Source of the DNA: a bacterium
GTDB lineage: Bacteria; SZUA-182; DTGQ01
NCBI GenBank assembly: GCA_023512255.1
Contig: JAILZY010000058.1
Location: forward strand, 1-22,930
DNA length: 22,930 nucleotides
Reading direction: 5' to 3'
Below the pieces are notes generated by a model. That model saw only the letters and a list, made by a program, of their open reading frames with translations. It ran no database searches and was not told where the DNA came from. Position numbers and translations under genes: made by a program. Positions 16,305 to 22,930 of the stretch are shown here, one piece after another; the first letter of the stretch is position 1, and each line of letters starts with the position of its first letter.

Positions 16305-18944
16305 TTAGCCAACAGCCTGCCCTTCACTAACCTGCGGATTTTCATACTCAAGTGCCAGTTGTCCATCAGCAAGTGTAACCTTGATCTTGGCACCATCGAG
16401 AATTTCTCCTCGGATTAAGGCACGGCTGAGGCGAGTTTCAAGCTCACGGGTCATGAATCGTCTGAGTGGTCGAGCTCCGTAGACAGGATCAAAGCCTCTG
16501 CGGGCGATAAACTCTCGGGCTGGCTCGGTCAGCTCAAGAGTCAATCGTCTATTTTTGAGTCGTTTGCGCAGGTCATCGGCCAAAAGATCAACAATCTTTT
16601 TGATTTCTTCAAAGGTCAGCGGCTTGAAGAGAATAATCTCATCCAGCCGGTTTAAGAATTCAGGCCGAAAATGTCGCCGCAGTTCTCTCATCACTGCCTC
16701 TCGAGCCGATTCCTGAATCTCTCCCTGAGGGCTGATTCCCTCGATAAGGTATCCCGAGCCGATATTGCTGGTCATTATGATCACCGTGTTTTTGAAATCA
16801 ACGGTATGACCCTGGGAGTCGGTTACCCGGCCATCATCGAGTATTTGAAGCAGGATATTGAACACATCCTGGTGGGCTTTTTCAATCTCATCGAAAAGAA
16901 CCACAGAATATGGTTTCCTCCGTACCGCCTCGGTTAGCTGGCCTCCTTCTTCATAGCCGACGTAGCCTGGCGGAGCGCCGATTAGCCGGGATACGGTGTG
17001 CTTTTCCATATACTCTGACATATCAATACGGATCATGTTTTCTTCACTGTCAAAAAGGGCCTCGGCCAGGGTCCTGGCTAGTTCTGTTTTCCCGACCCCA
17101 GTGGGGCCGAGAAAGATAAATGAGCCGATTGGCCGCCGAGGATCCTTGATTCCTGACCTTGCCCGGATAATGGCATCGCATACCAGTTGCACCGCTTCAT
17201 CCTGGCCTATTACCCTGGAGTGGAGAATCCGATCGAGGTTTAAGAGCTTTTCCTTCTCACTTTCAACCAGCCGAGTTACGGGAATCCCTGTCCAGCGGGA
17301 GACGATTTCAGCTATTTCTTCCTCGGTTACCTCCTCCCGCAAGAGCTTCCCTTGCCCCTGTTTCTGGGCTAGCCTGCTTTCTTCTGCTTTCAACCTGCGC
17401 TCAAGCTCAGGGAGTTTCCCATGTTTTAATTCCGCGGCCAGGTTGAGGTCATAGGCCCTTTCAGCCCGGCTGATTTCCTGGCGCAGATGCTCTATCTCCT
17501 CCCGTAGAGCCTGGACTTTGCGGATAGCCTGTTTTTCTGCCTCCCACTGGGCTCTCATGGAATCCCCCTTGGCTTTCAGCTCAGCCAGTTCTTTTCGCAG
17601 GGTTTGGAGTCGCTCCTGGCTGGCAGTATCTTTCTCTTTTTTAAGAGCTGCCTCCTCGATCTCAAGTTGCATGATCCTTCGGGTTACCTCATCGAGCTCA
17701 GCAGGCATAGAGTCCATTTCCGTGCGGATCATGGCACAAGCCTCATCCACGAGGTCGATGGCTTTATCGGGCAGGAATCGATCGGTGATATAGCGGCTTG
17801 AGAGTACAGCCGCAGCTACCAGGGCGTTATCCTGAATTTTGACTCCATGATGCACTTCAAATCGCTCCCGCAGCCCTCGGAGGATAGAGATCGTGTCTTC
17901 GACTGTTGGCTGATCAATCATAACTGGCTGGAAACGGCGCTCTAAGGCTGCATCCTTTTCGATATACTTTCGGTATTCATCCAGGGTAGTGGCGCCGATG
18001 CAGTGCAGCTCTCCGCGGGCCAGCATGGGCTTTAGCATATTACCAGCATCTATGGCCCCTTCGGCTTTGCCTGCTCCGACAATGGTGTGCAGCTCATCGA
18101 TAAATAGCAGGATTTGTCCTTCACTTTGCTTGATTTCCTGAAGAACCGCTTTCAGTCGCTCTTCAAATTCACCACGATATTTGGCTCCAGCCAACAGGGC
18201 TCCCATATCGAGAGAAAAAATAGATTTATTTTTTAATCCTTCTGGTACATCGCCGCGCACGATCCGATGAGCCAGTCCCTCGACGATGGCGGTTTTCCCT
18301 ACTCCTGGCTCGCCGATCAAAACGGGATTGTTTTTTGTTTTCCGGGATAGAATGCGTATAACCCGGCGAATCTCAGAATCACGCCCGATCACCGGATCAA
18401 GTTTTCCGCTTTGCGCCTCTCGCACCAGATCGCGGCCGTAGCGCTCCAGGGCCTCATAGGTTGCCTCAGGGTTGGCGCTGGCTACTCGCTGGTGTCCTCT
18501 GACCGAGGTCAGAGCCTGCAAGAATCTCTCTCTGGTTATATTGAACTGCCTGAGCGCCCGGCCAGCCGCACTTTTAATCCCCTCATCAATCATGGCTAAC
18601 ATGATGTGCTCTACAGAAACATATTCATCTTTCAGCCGCTTGGCTTCATCCTCAGCCTTGACTAGAATCTGACTCAAGGCCGGGGTAATATAGATTTGGC
18701 CTGGCTGGTGGCCAGGGCCAGTTACGCTTGGCCGCCTTTGTAAGCTGCGTTCAATCTCGGTGCAGAGCGGCTCGATGGGCACATCCATTTTGTTCAACAA
18801 GCGGGGGACTAGCCCCTCTGGCTGCTCCAGCAGAGCCAAGAGCAGGTGCTCACTGTCAATTTCCGAATGACCGTAGCGCAAGGCTTTAGTTTGGGCCTGC
18901 TGAAGTGCTTCCTGCGATTTTTGTGTTAAGCGGTTCATATCCAT
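16305..18944 (-). CDS. clpB: ATP-dependent disaggregase chaperone ClpB
   Basis: ClpB (Hsp104 family) pulls polypeptides out of aggregates together with DnaK and small heat-shock proteins. The 879-residue protein has the double-Clp N domain (about 4-145), NBD1 with Walker A GEPGVGKT (211-218) and Walker B FIDEL (281-285), a coiled-coil M domain at about 405-530 that distinguishes ClpB from ClpA/C, NBD2 with Walker A GPTGVGKT (613-620) and Walker B VLFDEIE (682-688), and the C-terminal ClpB_D2-small domain. The substrate-pore motif YRGE (256-259) and GYVGYEEGG (660-668) are present. The ATG at 18944 has GGGAG about 11 bases upstream. It lies between the hsp20 pair and the sigma-54 activator, all on the minus strand. 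I see no CIRCE element upstream. Confidence 0.97.
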   Translation of the reverse strand: MDMNRLTQKSQEALQQAQTKALRYGHSEIDSEHLLLALLEQPEGLVPRLLNKMDVPIEPLCTEIERSLQRRPSVTGPGHQPGQIYITPALSQILVKAEDEAKRLKDEYVSVEHIMLAMIDEGIKSAAGRALRQFNITRERFLQALTSVRGHQRVASANPEATYEALERYGRDLVREAQSGKLDPVIGRDSEIRRVIRILSRKTKNNPVLIGEPGVGKTAIVEGLAHRIVRGDVPEGLKNKSIFSLDMGALLAGAKYRGEFEERLKAVLQEIKQSEGQILLFIDELHTIVGAGKAEGAIDAGNMLKPMLARGELHCIGATTLDEYRKYIEKDAALERRFQPVMIDQPTVEDTISILRGLRERFEVHHGVKIQDNALVAAAVLSSRYITDRFLPDKAIDLVDEACAMIRTEMDSMPAELDEVTRRIMQLEIEEAALKKEKDTASQERLQTLRKELAELKAKGDSMRAQWEAEKQAIRKVQALREEIEHLRQEISRAERAYDLNLAAELKHGKLPELERRLKAEESRLAQKQGQGKLLREEVTEEEIAEIVSRWTGIPVTRLVESEKEKLLNLDRILHSRVIGQDEAVQLVCDAIIRARSGIKDPRRPIGSFIFLGPTGVGKTELARTLAEALFDSEENMIRIDMSEYMEKHTVSRLIGAPPGYVGYEEGGQLTEAVRRKPYSVVLFDEIEKAHQDVFNILLQILDDGRVTDSQGHTVDFKNTVIIMTSNIGSGYLIEGISPQGEIQESAREAVMRELRRHFRPEFLNRLDEIILFKPLTFEEIKKIVDLLADDLRKRLKNRRLTLELTEPAREFIARRGFDPVYGARPLRRFMTRELETRLSRALIRGEILDGAKIKVTLADGQLALEYENPQVSEGQAVG

Positions 18945-19017
18945 AAATATCTTAGCTCCCTGTTAACCACTTAAAAAATAATAAGGATTTTCACCTCGCC
19001 ATACTTAATTGGTCCTT

Positions 19018-19117
19018 TCGCTAAGTGCGTAACACAAAGTGCGCAGCGGATCAATTACGCTATCAATCGTAGCGGCAGGCCTTATGCCCACCAACAGCTT
19101 GCGCACTTTATTAGCGA
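19018..19117. repeat. 100-bp nested inverted repeat upstream of clpB
   Basis: The outer arms are TCGCTAA (19018-19024) and TTAGCGA (19111-19117); the inner arms AAAGTGCGCA (19036-19045) and TGCGCACTTT (19100-19109) are a perfect 10 bp. GTGCG also recurs as a direct repeat inside the left arm. The block is more GC-rich than its surroundings. No target duplication is seen. It could be a miniature element or a structured clpB leader. Confidence 0.6.
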
Positions 19118-19160
19118 GAGAACCACTTATTGATTCCATAGAGAATATGATATACTATAA

Positions 19161-19190
19161 TCTTTTGTATTGCAATCTCTTGTATTGCAA
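19161..19190. repeat. 15-bp tandem duplication
   Basis: TCTTTTGTATTGCAA is followed directly by TCTCTTGTATTGCAA, differing at one base. Confidence 0.8.
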
Positions 19191-19265
19191 AGAGAATTAT
19201 ATAGTAGCGGGTCAGGAGAATTATTATCCAAAAGATGAATAGTTATTACCATAAAATAAACGTAT

Positions 19266-19296
19266 GGCCAGGCCCTCCTTCGGGAGAGACCTGGCC
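19266..19296 (-). terminator. Hairpin terminator after the hsp20 pair
   Basis: GGCCAGG (19266-19272) and CCTGGCC (19290-19296) enclose CTCC-TTCG-GGAG, a stable UUCG-type tetraloop stem. On the minus strand it is followed by a moderate T-rich tail (ACGTTTATTTTATGG). It lies about 90 bases beyond the second hsp20 stop codon. Confidence 0.65.
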
Positions 19297-19382
19297 GTGT
19301 CGGGTGGCAAGACCTTTTTCGAATATGTTTTGACGATAAAAAATATATTTTGGTGATAAAATTCCCCTTGAACAATAGCACC

Positions 19383-19787
19383 TTAGGCTACATTGACCGT
19401 GATCCGCTTCGGTTTGGCCTTCTCCACCTTTGGCAGATGAATGACCAAGGTACCGTTCTTTAGGTCGGCACTGATTTTTTCCTGATCCACTATCTCGCTG
19501 AGCTGGAATTGGCGGAAAAAATTCAACAGGGTATATTCGGTATAAACCGGATTGCCTGGGGCTAAATGCTGGGTCTTTCCCTGAATGGTCAAGACATTAT
19601 TGTCAACCCTAATATCGGCATTTTCCTTACTTACACCAGGCAGATCAGCAATAACTACAAGTCCTTCTTGGGTTTCGTAAATATCGACCGGAGGAGTCAG
19701 ATAACGCTCTTCCTGGCGGGTTTCCTCACGGGTGGATGCCTCAGTTGTTTTTACAGTAGTAGTTACGGGAATAGTTCTTTCAGCCAT
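19383..19787 (-). CDS. Small heat-shock protein (Hsp20/alpha-crystallin), second of pair
   Basis: The 134-residue protein has a polar, Thr/Glu-rich N-terminal arm (1-30) in place of the hydrophobic arm of its neighbour, then the alpha-crystallin domain from PPVDIYETQEGLVVIADLPGV (32-52) to the family signature NGTLVIHLPK (about 110-119). The C-terminal ITV is the I-x-I/V motif that docks onto a neighbouring dimer during oligomer assembly. Small Hsps hold unfolded proteins for later release by DnaK and ClpB. The ribosome site GGGGAGG precedes the ATG. It follows the first hsp20 gene after 21 bases and shares its tail KAKPKxITVNV, so the two are probably a diverged tandem duplication and one transcript. 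Confidence 0.95.
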   Translation of the reverse strand: MAERTIPVTTTVKTTEASTREETRQEERYLTPPVDIYETQEGLVVIADLPGVSKENADIRVDNNVLTIQGKTQHLAPGNPVYTEYTLLNFFRQFQLSEIVDQEKISADLKNGTLVIHLPKVEKAKPKRITVNVA

Positions 19788-19808
19788 TTTTCTTTCCTCC
19801 CCTCATAA

Positions 19809-20273
19809 TTATCCTACATTAACAGTAATCTGTTTTGGTTTGGCCTTTTCAGACTTGGGCAGTGTCACCAAGAGCAAACCGTTTTGGTAATCAGCTTTGA
19901 CTTTATCCGCATCCACCTCAGATGGGAGCTCTATAGTGCGGGTAAATTTGCCACAAGCCCGCTCGCTGCGGTGATAAGCCTCAGGCTTAACCTCAATGCC
20001 GGCTCCGGCTACGAGCTTTTCTCCAGAAATCGTTAGGCAGTTATTAGCCAGGGACAGGTCAATGGTTTTTGGGTTAACTCCTGGGGCCAGTGCCTCGACA
20101 TAGTAGTTGTCCTTATCCTCGTTGAGATTAATCATTGGATATTGGCGGGCTGATCGTCCTGGAAGGAACGATACCCGCGAGAAGGGAAAGGTCCACTGTT
20201 CAATGGCGTTGAAAATTCGGTCAAACTCGCGGCGCAAAGACTCCATTTCACGGAAAGGATCTCGGTAAGCCAT
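19809..20273 (-). CDS. Small heat-shock protein (Hsp20/alpha-crystallin), first of pair
   Basis: The 154-residue protein has the classical N-terminal arm MAYRDPFREMESLRREFDRIF with aromatic residues (WTFPFSRVSF), then the alpha-crystallin domain (about 45-142), including PMINLNEDKDNYYVEALAPGV and the signature NGLLLVTLPK, and the C-terminal ITV assembly motif. It is an ATP-independent holdase that would feed ClpB/DnaK. The ribosome site AAAGGAGG is strong. It leads a minus-strand unit with the second hsp20. A near-consensus sigma-54 promoter lies about 110-130 bases upstream (20383-20400), which is unusual for a heat-shock gene and is the likely route of control. Confidence 0.95.
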   Translation of the reverse strand: MAYRDPFREMESLRREFDRIFNAIEQWTFPFSRVSFLPGRSARQYPMINLNEDKDNYYVEALAPGVNPKTIDLSLANNCLTISGEKLVAGAGIEVKPEAYHRSERACGKFTRTIELPSEVDADKVKADYQNGLLLVTLPKSEKAKPKQITVNVG

Positions 20274-20382
20274 AAGTATACCTCCTTTAAGTGTGAGAGT
20301 GGTTAAAAATTTACTCCTTGCCGAAATAGTCTAAAAATTAATTATTAGGAAATATTTATATTTCCTTGACAACTTATAGCCA

Positions 20383-20400
20383 ATGCATATATTGTGCCAA
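20383..20400 (-). promoter_or_regulatory. Sigma-54 (-24/-12) promoter for the hsp20 pair
   Basis: Read on the minus strand the site is TTGGCACAATATATGCAT. Aligned to the consensus TGGCACG-N4-TTGCW it matches TGGCAC fully, keeps the invariant GG and GC with exactly 10 bases between them, and differs only at the G after CAC and the first T of TTGC. The transcript would start near 20373, giving a 5' leader of about 100 bases before the first hsp20. A sigma-54 activator is encoded in the same cluster. Confidence 0.75.
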
Positions 20401-20506
20401 GCTATGGTAAAAAATTTTTTATATAAAAATCAAGATCTTAACTCTGCTGTCTCCCCTGCTCTCTCCTCAGCTTAAAATTCATGAGAGCCATGTTTCACCC
20501 CTGCAC

Positions 20507-20533
20507 CGTCGCCCGCGACATCGTAAGGCGACG
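20507..20533. promoter_or_regulatory. Candidate enhancer (UAS) inverted repeat for the sigma-54 activator
   Basis: CGTCGCC (20507-20513) and GGCGACG (20527-20533) form a perfect inverted repeat with centres 20 bp apart, about two helical turns. A 12-bp palindrome GTCGC-CC-GCGAC (20508-20519) overlaps the left arm. The centre is about 135 bp upstream of the hsp20 -12 element, a normal enhancer distance. It is GC-rich in AT-rich surroundings. It could instead be part of a dispersed repeat. Confidence 0.4.
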
Positions 20534-20867
20534 CTGTCACTGCCCTGCTTGTCGTCACTTTTGGGAAAAAAATGCCAGACCCCAGAGGCCCTCTGACTCA
20601 TATTCCATAATTCCCAAAATAATAAAAAAAGAAGCTTCTTTTTTGATGATTATCAAATGACTGTCAAAAATTGGCATCTTGCTAAAATTGAGGCAAGGCC
20701 GCTAACCATAATGGGAATAGCCGTTAGTGCTGAAAAGCTCATCACGGAGTTAATCAAGGGAGTGCCCGGATTTTGTCATCGCCCTGACTTATAGGGGAAG
20801 TGATTTAAATGCCCATAACTATAAGTAGCTAAAGGCGTTTTAAGCAATAAACCTGATAATTTTAGGA
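20534..20867. other. Intergenic control region between the divergent sigma-54 promoters
   Basis: No convincing gene. Two exact palindromic features stand out: AAAAAAGAAGCTTCTTTTTT at 20625-20644 and TTTGAT-GATT-ATCAAA at 20642-20657. The GCTAAC/GTTAG pair near 20701-20727 is a weaker inverted repeat. I see no NtrC-type TGCACC-N5-GGTGCA site. Confidence 0.45.
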
Positions 20868-20883
20868 TGGCACTGAGTTTGCC
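20868..20883 (+). promoter_or_regulatory. Sigma-54 (-24/-12) promoter for glnA
   Basis: The site reads TGGCACTGAGTTTGCC: TGGCAC at 20868-20873 and TTGC at 20879-20882, with the invariant GG and GC correctly 10 bases apart. It deviates only at the base after CAC and the final W. Transcription would begin near 20894. glnA starts at 21077, and the 108-bp family B element occupies most of the leader between them. glnA is a classical sigma-54 target in many bacteria. Confidence 0.75.
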
Positions 20884-20900
20884 CATATTTTAGTCAGTAA

Positions 20901-21008
20901 CTATTGCTTTGGCACTTTTTCTCTGAAATCCTTGAATTTTACTGGATTTGCTATTATAGGTAATTTTCAACGATTTCAAGGCGTTAAGAAATTTCTGCAA
21001 AAGTGTAG
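20901..21008 (-). mobile_element. MITE family B, copy 2 (108 bp), in the glnA leader
   Basis: This is the inverted copy of 1125-1229. The ends are CTATTGCTTTGGCAC at 20901 and TTTCTGCAAAAGTGTAG at 21008, related inverted repeats. It is flanked by a perfect 7-bp direct repeat TCAGTAA at 20894-20900 and 21009-21015, a target-site duplication. The insertion point coincides with the predicted start of the glnA sigma-54 transcript. Confidence 0.8.
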
Positions 21009-21076
21009 TCAGTAATCAGTAACTCCTAGGAGAAATGGGATAAACACAAAATGTACTTTATTGAAAGGAGAATACA

Positions 21077-22408
21077 ATGTCGACCAAAAGTAAAGAAGAG
21101 ATACTATCCCTAGTTAAAGAAAGAGATGTCAAGTTCATCCGACTGTGGTTCACCGATATTCTAGGAATGGTAAAGAGCTTTGCCATTACAGATAATGAAC
21201 TTGAAGGAGCGCTGGAAAACGGTATGGGATTTGATGGCTCATCCATTACTGGGTTTCAATCCATCGAAGAAAGCGACATGATTGCCATGCCTGATCCAGA
21301 TACCTTTCAGATTCTCCCCTGGCGTCCAAAGGAAAAGGCCGTCGCGAGAATGATCTGTGATATTCTCACTCCAGACAAAAAGCCCTATGAGGGAGATCCC
21401 CGCTATGTTCTGAAGAGAGCCCTCCAGAGAGCCAAGGATATGGGATTTGATCATTTTTATACTGGTCCTGAGCTTGAATACTTCTATTTCAAGAATGATC
21501 AGGCGGCCGAAATTCTGGACAAGGGTGGATACTTTGATCTGACTACCCTGGATGTAGCTAGCGATATGCGCCGCGATACCATTTTGGCTCTTGAGCAGAT
21601 GGGTATCCAGATAGAATATAGCCACCATGAGGTTGGCCCCTCGCAGCATGAAATTGACATGCGCTTTGCCGATGCCCTGAAGATGGCTGATAACGTTATC
21701 ACTTACCGAGTAACCGTCAAGGAAATTGCTCAGCAGTACAACTGCTATGCCACTTTCATGCCCAAGCCTCTCTTTGGTGAGAATGGGAGCGGCATGCATA
21801 CTCATCAGTCATTATTTCGTGGTAACAAAAACGCCTTTTTTGATGCCAATGACAAGTATCATCTCAGCCCGGAAGCTAAAGGGTTCATTGCCGGACAACT
21901 GAAGCATGCTCGGGAGATGGCCTCGATCTTTGCTCAGTGGGTCAACTCATACAAGAGGCTTGTACCTGGCTATGAAGCTCCGGTTTACGTTGCCTGGTCG
22001 AGGAGAAACCGCTCGGCTCTCATTCGTGTCCCGATGTATCATCCGGGCAAGGAGATCGCCACCCGAGCAGAGCTTCGCTGTCCTGATCCGGCCTGTAATC
22101 CCTATCTTACCTTTGCCGTAATTCTCCATGCGGGTCTTGAGGGGATTGAAAAGAAATATCCTATGCCAGAGCCGATGGAGAAAAACCTGTATCATCTGAC
22201 GGCAGAGGAGAGGAAGGCGGCCGGGATCGAGTCCCTGCCGGATAGCCTGGGTGAGGCTATCGCCCTGACTGAAAATAGCGAACTTGTGCGAAAAGCCCTT
22301 GGCGATCATGTGTTTAGTCGCTTTATAGCCCTGAAGCGAAAGGAATGGGATAACTACCGTATCCAGTTGACCAAGTACGAAATAGAAAACCTTTTGCCTA
22401 TCTTGTAA
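21077..22408 (+). CDS. glnA: Glutamine synthetase, type I (GSI-alpha-like)
   Basis: The enzyme makes glutamine from glutamate, ammonia and ATP, and forms dodecamers. The 443-residue protein has the beta-grasp N domain with the GMGFDGSSI loop (50-57) and the catalytic domain with EYFYF metal ligands, SHHEVGPSQHEID (conserved His/Glu), the ATP-binding KPLFGENGSGMHTHQS, NSYKRLVPGYEAPVYVAWSRRNRSALIRVP and the RAELRCPDPACNPYL block. Length and the C-terminal layout (ERKAAGIESLPDSLGEAI...LGDHVFSRFIALKRKEWDNYR) resemble alpha-type enzymes of Bacillus and Thermotoga. The Bacillus feedback residue Arg62 aligns with Ser62 here. Tyr in KNLYHLT aligns with the adenylylation-site Tyr of beta types, but the surrounding sequence differs and no adenylyltransferase is seen. 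The ribosome site is AAAGGAGA. Transcription probably starts at the sigma-54 site at 20868-20883. Confidence 0.97.
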   Translation: MSTKSKEEILSLVKERDVKFIRLWFTDILGMVKSFAITDNELEGALENGMGFDGSSITGFQSIEESDMIAMPDPDTFQILPWRPKEKAVARMICDILTPDKKPYEGDPRYVLKRALQRAKDMGFDHFYTGPELEYFYFKNDQAAEILDKGGYFDLTTLDVASDMRRDTILALEQMGIQIEYSHHEVGPSQHEIDMRFADALKMADNVITYRVTVKEIAQQYNCYATFMPKPLFGENGSGMHTHQSLFRGNKNAFFDANDKYHLSPEAKGFIAGQLKHAREMASIFAQWVNSYKRLVPGYEAPVYVAWSRRNRSALIRVPMYHPGKEIATRAELRCPDPACNPYLTFAVILHAGLEGIEKKYPMPEPMEKNLYHLTAEERKAAGIESLPDSLGEAIALTENSELVRKALGDHVFSRFIALKRKEWDNYRIQLTKYEIENLLPIL

Positions 22409-22441
22409 GGCAAAGGAAAGGATTCTCCTCATAAAAATAAA

Positions 22442-22554
22442 CGCTCTTATTTATTAGCTACCATTTTAGAGACATAACCCTAATAAGAGCTAAGCCCTTT
22501 CGAGGGTTTATGGTTGTTTGATATAGGGTTTATAGTGTCTGATATATAAGAGCG
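22442..22554 (+). mobile_element. MITE family A, copy 3 (113 bp)
   Basis: The complete element has ends CGCTCTTATTTAT and ATATATAAGAGCG and a perfect 8-bp target duplication AAAATAAA at 22434-22441 and 22555-22562. The central hairpin is perfect here (CCCT-TTCG-AGGG), whereas copies 1 and 2 have one mismatch. It begins 34 bases after the glnA stop codon, in the same orientation as the other two copies. Confidence 0.9.
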
Positions 22555-22577
22555 AAAATAAAAAGCTCACACTGGGT

Positions 22578-22597
22578 CGCAAGGTTTACCCCTTGCG
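22578..22597. terminator. Hairpin downstream of glnA, possible weak terminator
   Basis: CGCAAGG (22578-22584) and CCTTGCG (22591-22597) form a 7-bp GC-rich stem with a 6-base loop. The next T run (GTTTT) is about 16 bases away, so termination may be inefficient. Confidence 0.35.
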
Positions 22598-22645
22598 GCC
22601 TAGGGGGAGTTTTAAAAGGTTTTCACTACCCAGGACACTTTTATC

Positions 22646-22720
22646 GTCACTCCTGCGAAAGTGGTAATCCATGTATATGGTTGCAGAAACCCTCTGAACT
22701 TCCGCCTACGTGGGAATGAC
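22646..22720. repeat. REP-like inverted pair
   Basis: GTCACTCCTGCGAAAGTGG at 22646-22664 (continuing TAATCC) and, on the opposite strand, GTCATTCCCACGTAGGCGG at 22720-22702 are diverged copies of the GTCATTCCCGCG..GCGGGAATCC-type repeat widespread in Gram-negative genomes. They face each other about 30 bases apart and would form a long hairpin. Confidence 0.55.
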
Positions 22721-22726
22721 ATGAAA

Positions 22727-22930
22727 TGCCTAAACCTTAGAAGGCATATACAAAACCGGAAGATAAAATGTGTCCGCTAGTAAGAAAAGGTTCTAGTTTA
22801 AAGTAAAAAATACTATTTTTTTTACTTTTATTGCCTAAATCTTAGGCATTTTGGGACAGATGTTCCCCATGTTGAAAAAATAATGTTGAAAATATAAAGG
22901 GGAGGAGAGAAAATAAAGAGAGAAGAAAGT
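22727..22930. other. Structured non-coding DNA at the right edge
   Basis: Two strong hairpins follow one another: AAGTAAAAAA (22801-22810) with TTTTTTACTT (22818-22827), and TGCCTAA (22832-22838) with TTAGGCA (22842-22848). They are followed by CAGATGTTCCCCATGTT (22857-22873), the inverted copy of 59-75, and by a short imperfect ATGTTGAAAA repeat (22869-22890). GGGGAGGAGAG near 22900 looks like a ribosome site for a gene beyond the window. No gene is visible within. Confidence 0.45.

Larger units (their letters stand above)
18945..19382. other. Intergenic region between the hsp20 pair and clpB
   Basis: About 440 bases without a gene. It holds the hsp20 terminator (19266-19296), a 15-bp tandem duplication (19161-19190) and a 100-bp nested inverted repeat (19018-19117). 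I see no convincing sigma-70, sigma-32 or sigma-54 promoter for clpB by eye, and no CIRCE or HAIR operator. Confidence 0.5.

Noticed and set aside
18945-19017. Search for a CIRCE, HAIR or sigma-32 promoter upstream of clpB
   Set aside because: No TTAGCACTC-N9-GAGTGCTAA, CTTGAGT-N7-ACTCAAG or CTTGAA..CCCCAT match was found by eye.
20274-20373. RNA thermometer in the hsp20 leader
   Set aside because: I could not find a convincing fourU or ROSE-like pairing that covers the AAAGGAGG ribosome site.
20481-20660. 59-codon frame on the plus strand with a CHCPACRHFW zinc-finger-like stretch
   Set aside because: It has no ribosome site, overlaps the candidate enhancer repeat, and its second half runs through an A/T palindrome. 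Composition changes abruptly within it. It is more likely chance reading through regulatory DNA.
20909-20925. TTTGGCAC in the right end of MITE B copy 2 as a second glnA sigma-54 promoter
   Set aside because: There is no GC at the required distance (CT is found), and the sequence is the transposon end, also present in diverged form in the other copy far from glnA.
21239-21805. 188-residue frame antisense to glnA
   Set aside because: It is a shadow of the conserved glutamine synthetase reading frame, with no ribosome site of its own.

Overview
The window looks like a chromosomal segment of an uncultivated, moderately low-GC bacterium. It is probably anaerobic and didermic. This inference rests on a class I (alpha-type) glutamine synthetase, a CooT-like/DUF3842 pair common in anaerobes, sigma-54 promoters with an enhancer-binding protein, secreted proteins with ordinary signal peptides, and many miniature repeats in the gaps. 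Several core genes start with TTG or GTG. I do not assign a phylum.

Layout, left to right. Bases 1-2900 hold a possible gene fragment at the left edge (-), a trehalose-phosphatase-like HAD protein whose catalytic residues are replaced (+), an overlapping DUF3842/cooT pair (-), and a TrmN6-type methyltransferase (+). Bases 2980-7547 carry the macromolecular-synthesis set rpsU, dnaG and rpoD, each start of transcription well separated: consensus promoters precede rpsU and rpoD and a strong terminator follows rpsU. Bases 7841-9485 hold a tRNA with CAT anticodon, a coiled-coil/zinc-ribbon protein (COG1579 type) and the RNase P RNA. Bases 9772-14574 encode a 1255-residue secreted protein of about eight carboxypeptidase-regulatory-like beta-sandwich repeats, a 47-residue ribbon-helix-helix-like protein under a perfect palindrome, and a secreted Tyr/Pro-rich protein. 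Bases 14937-20273 are a minus-strand stress cluster: hsp20, hsp20, clpB and a sigma-54 activator without a sensor domain. Bases 21077-22408 are glnA (+).

The most interesting point is regulatory. The gap between hsp20 and glnA holds two divergent sigma-54 (-24/-12) promoters, one facing the hsp20 pair (20383-20400, minus) and one facing glnA (20868-20883, plus), with a strong inverted repeat suited to an enhancer site between them. The activator encoded behind clpB is a natural candidate to drive the hsp20 promoter, giving a self-contained sigma-54 heat-shock or protein-damage circuit. This is an inference.

The second theme is miniature mobile elements. Family A (113-132 bp, ends CGCTCTTAT) occurs three times with three different perfect 8-bp target duplications. 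Family B (about 105-108 bp, ends CTAYRC..TTTGCA-like) occurs twice in opposite orientation; one copy sits between the glnA sigma-54 promoter and the glnA ribosome site. Two further long inverted repeats (7643-7769, 19018-19117), a REP-like pair near the right end, and at least seven short exact tandem duplications complete a picture of intergenic DNA shaped by small insertions and slippage.
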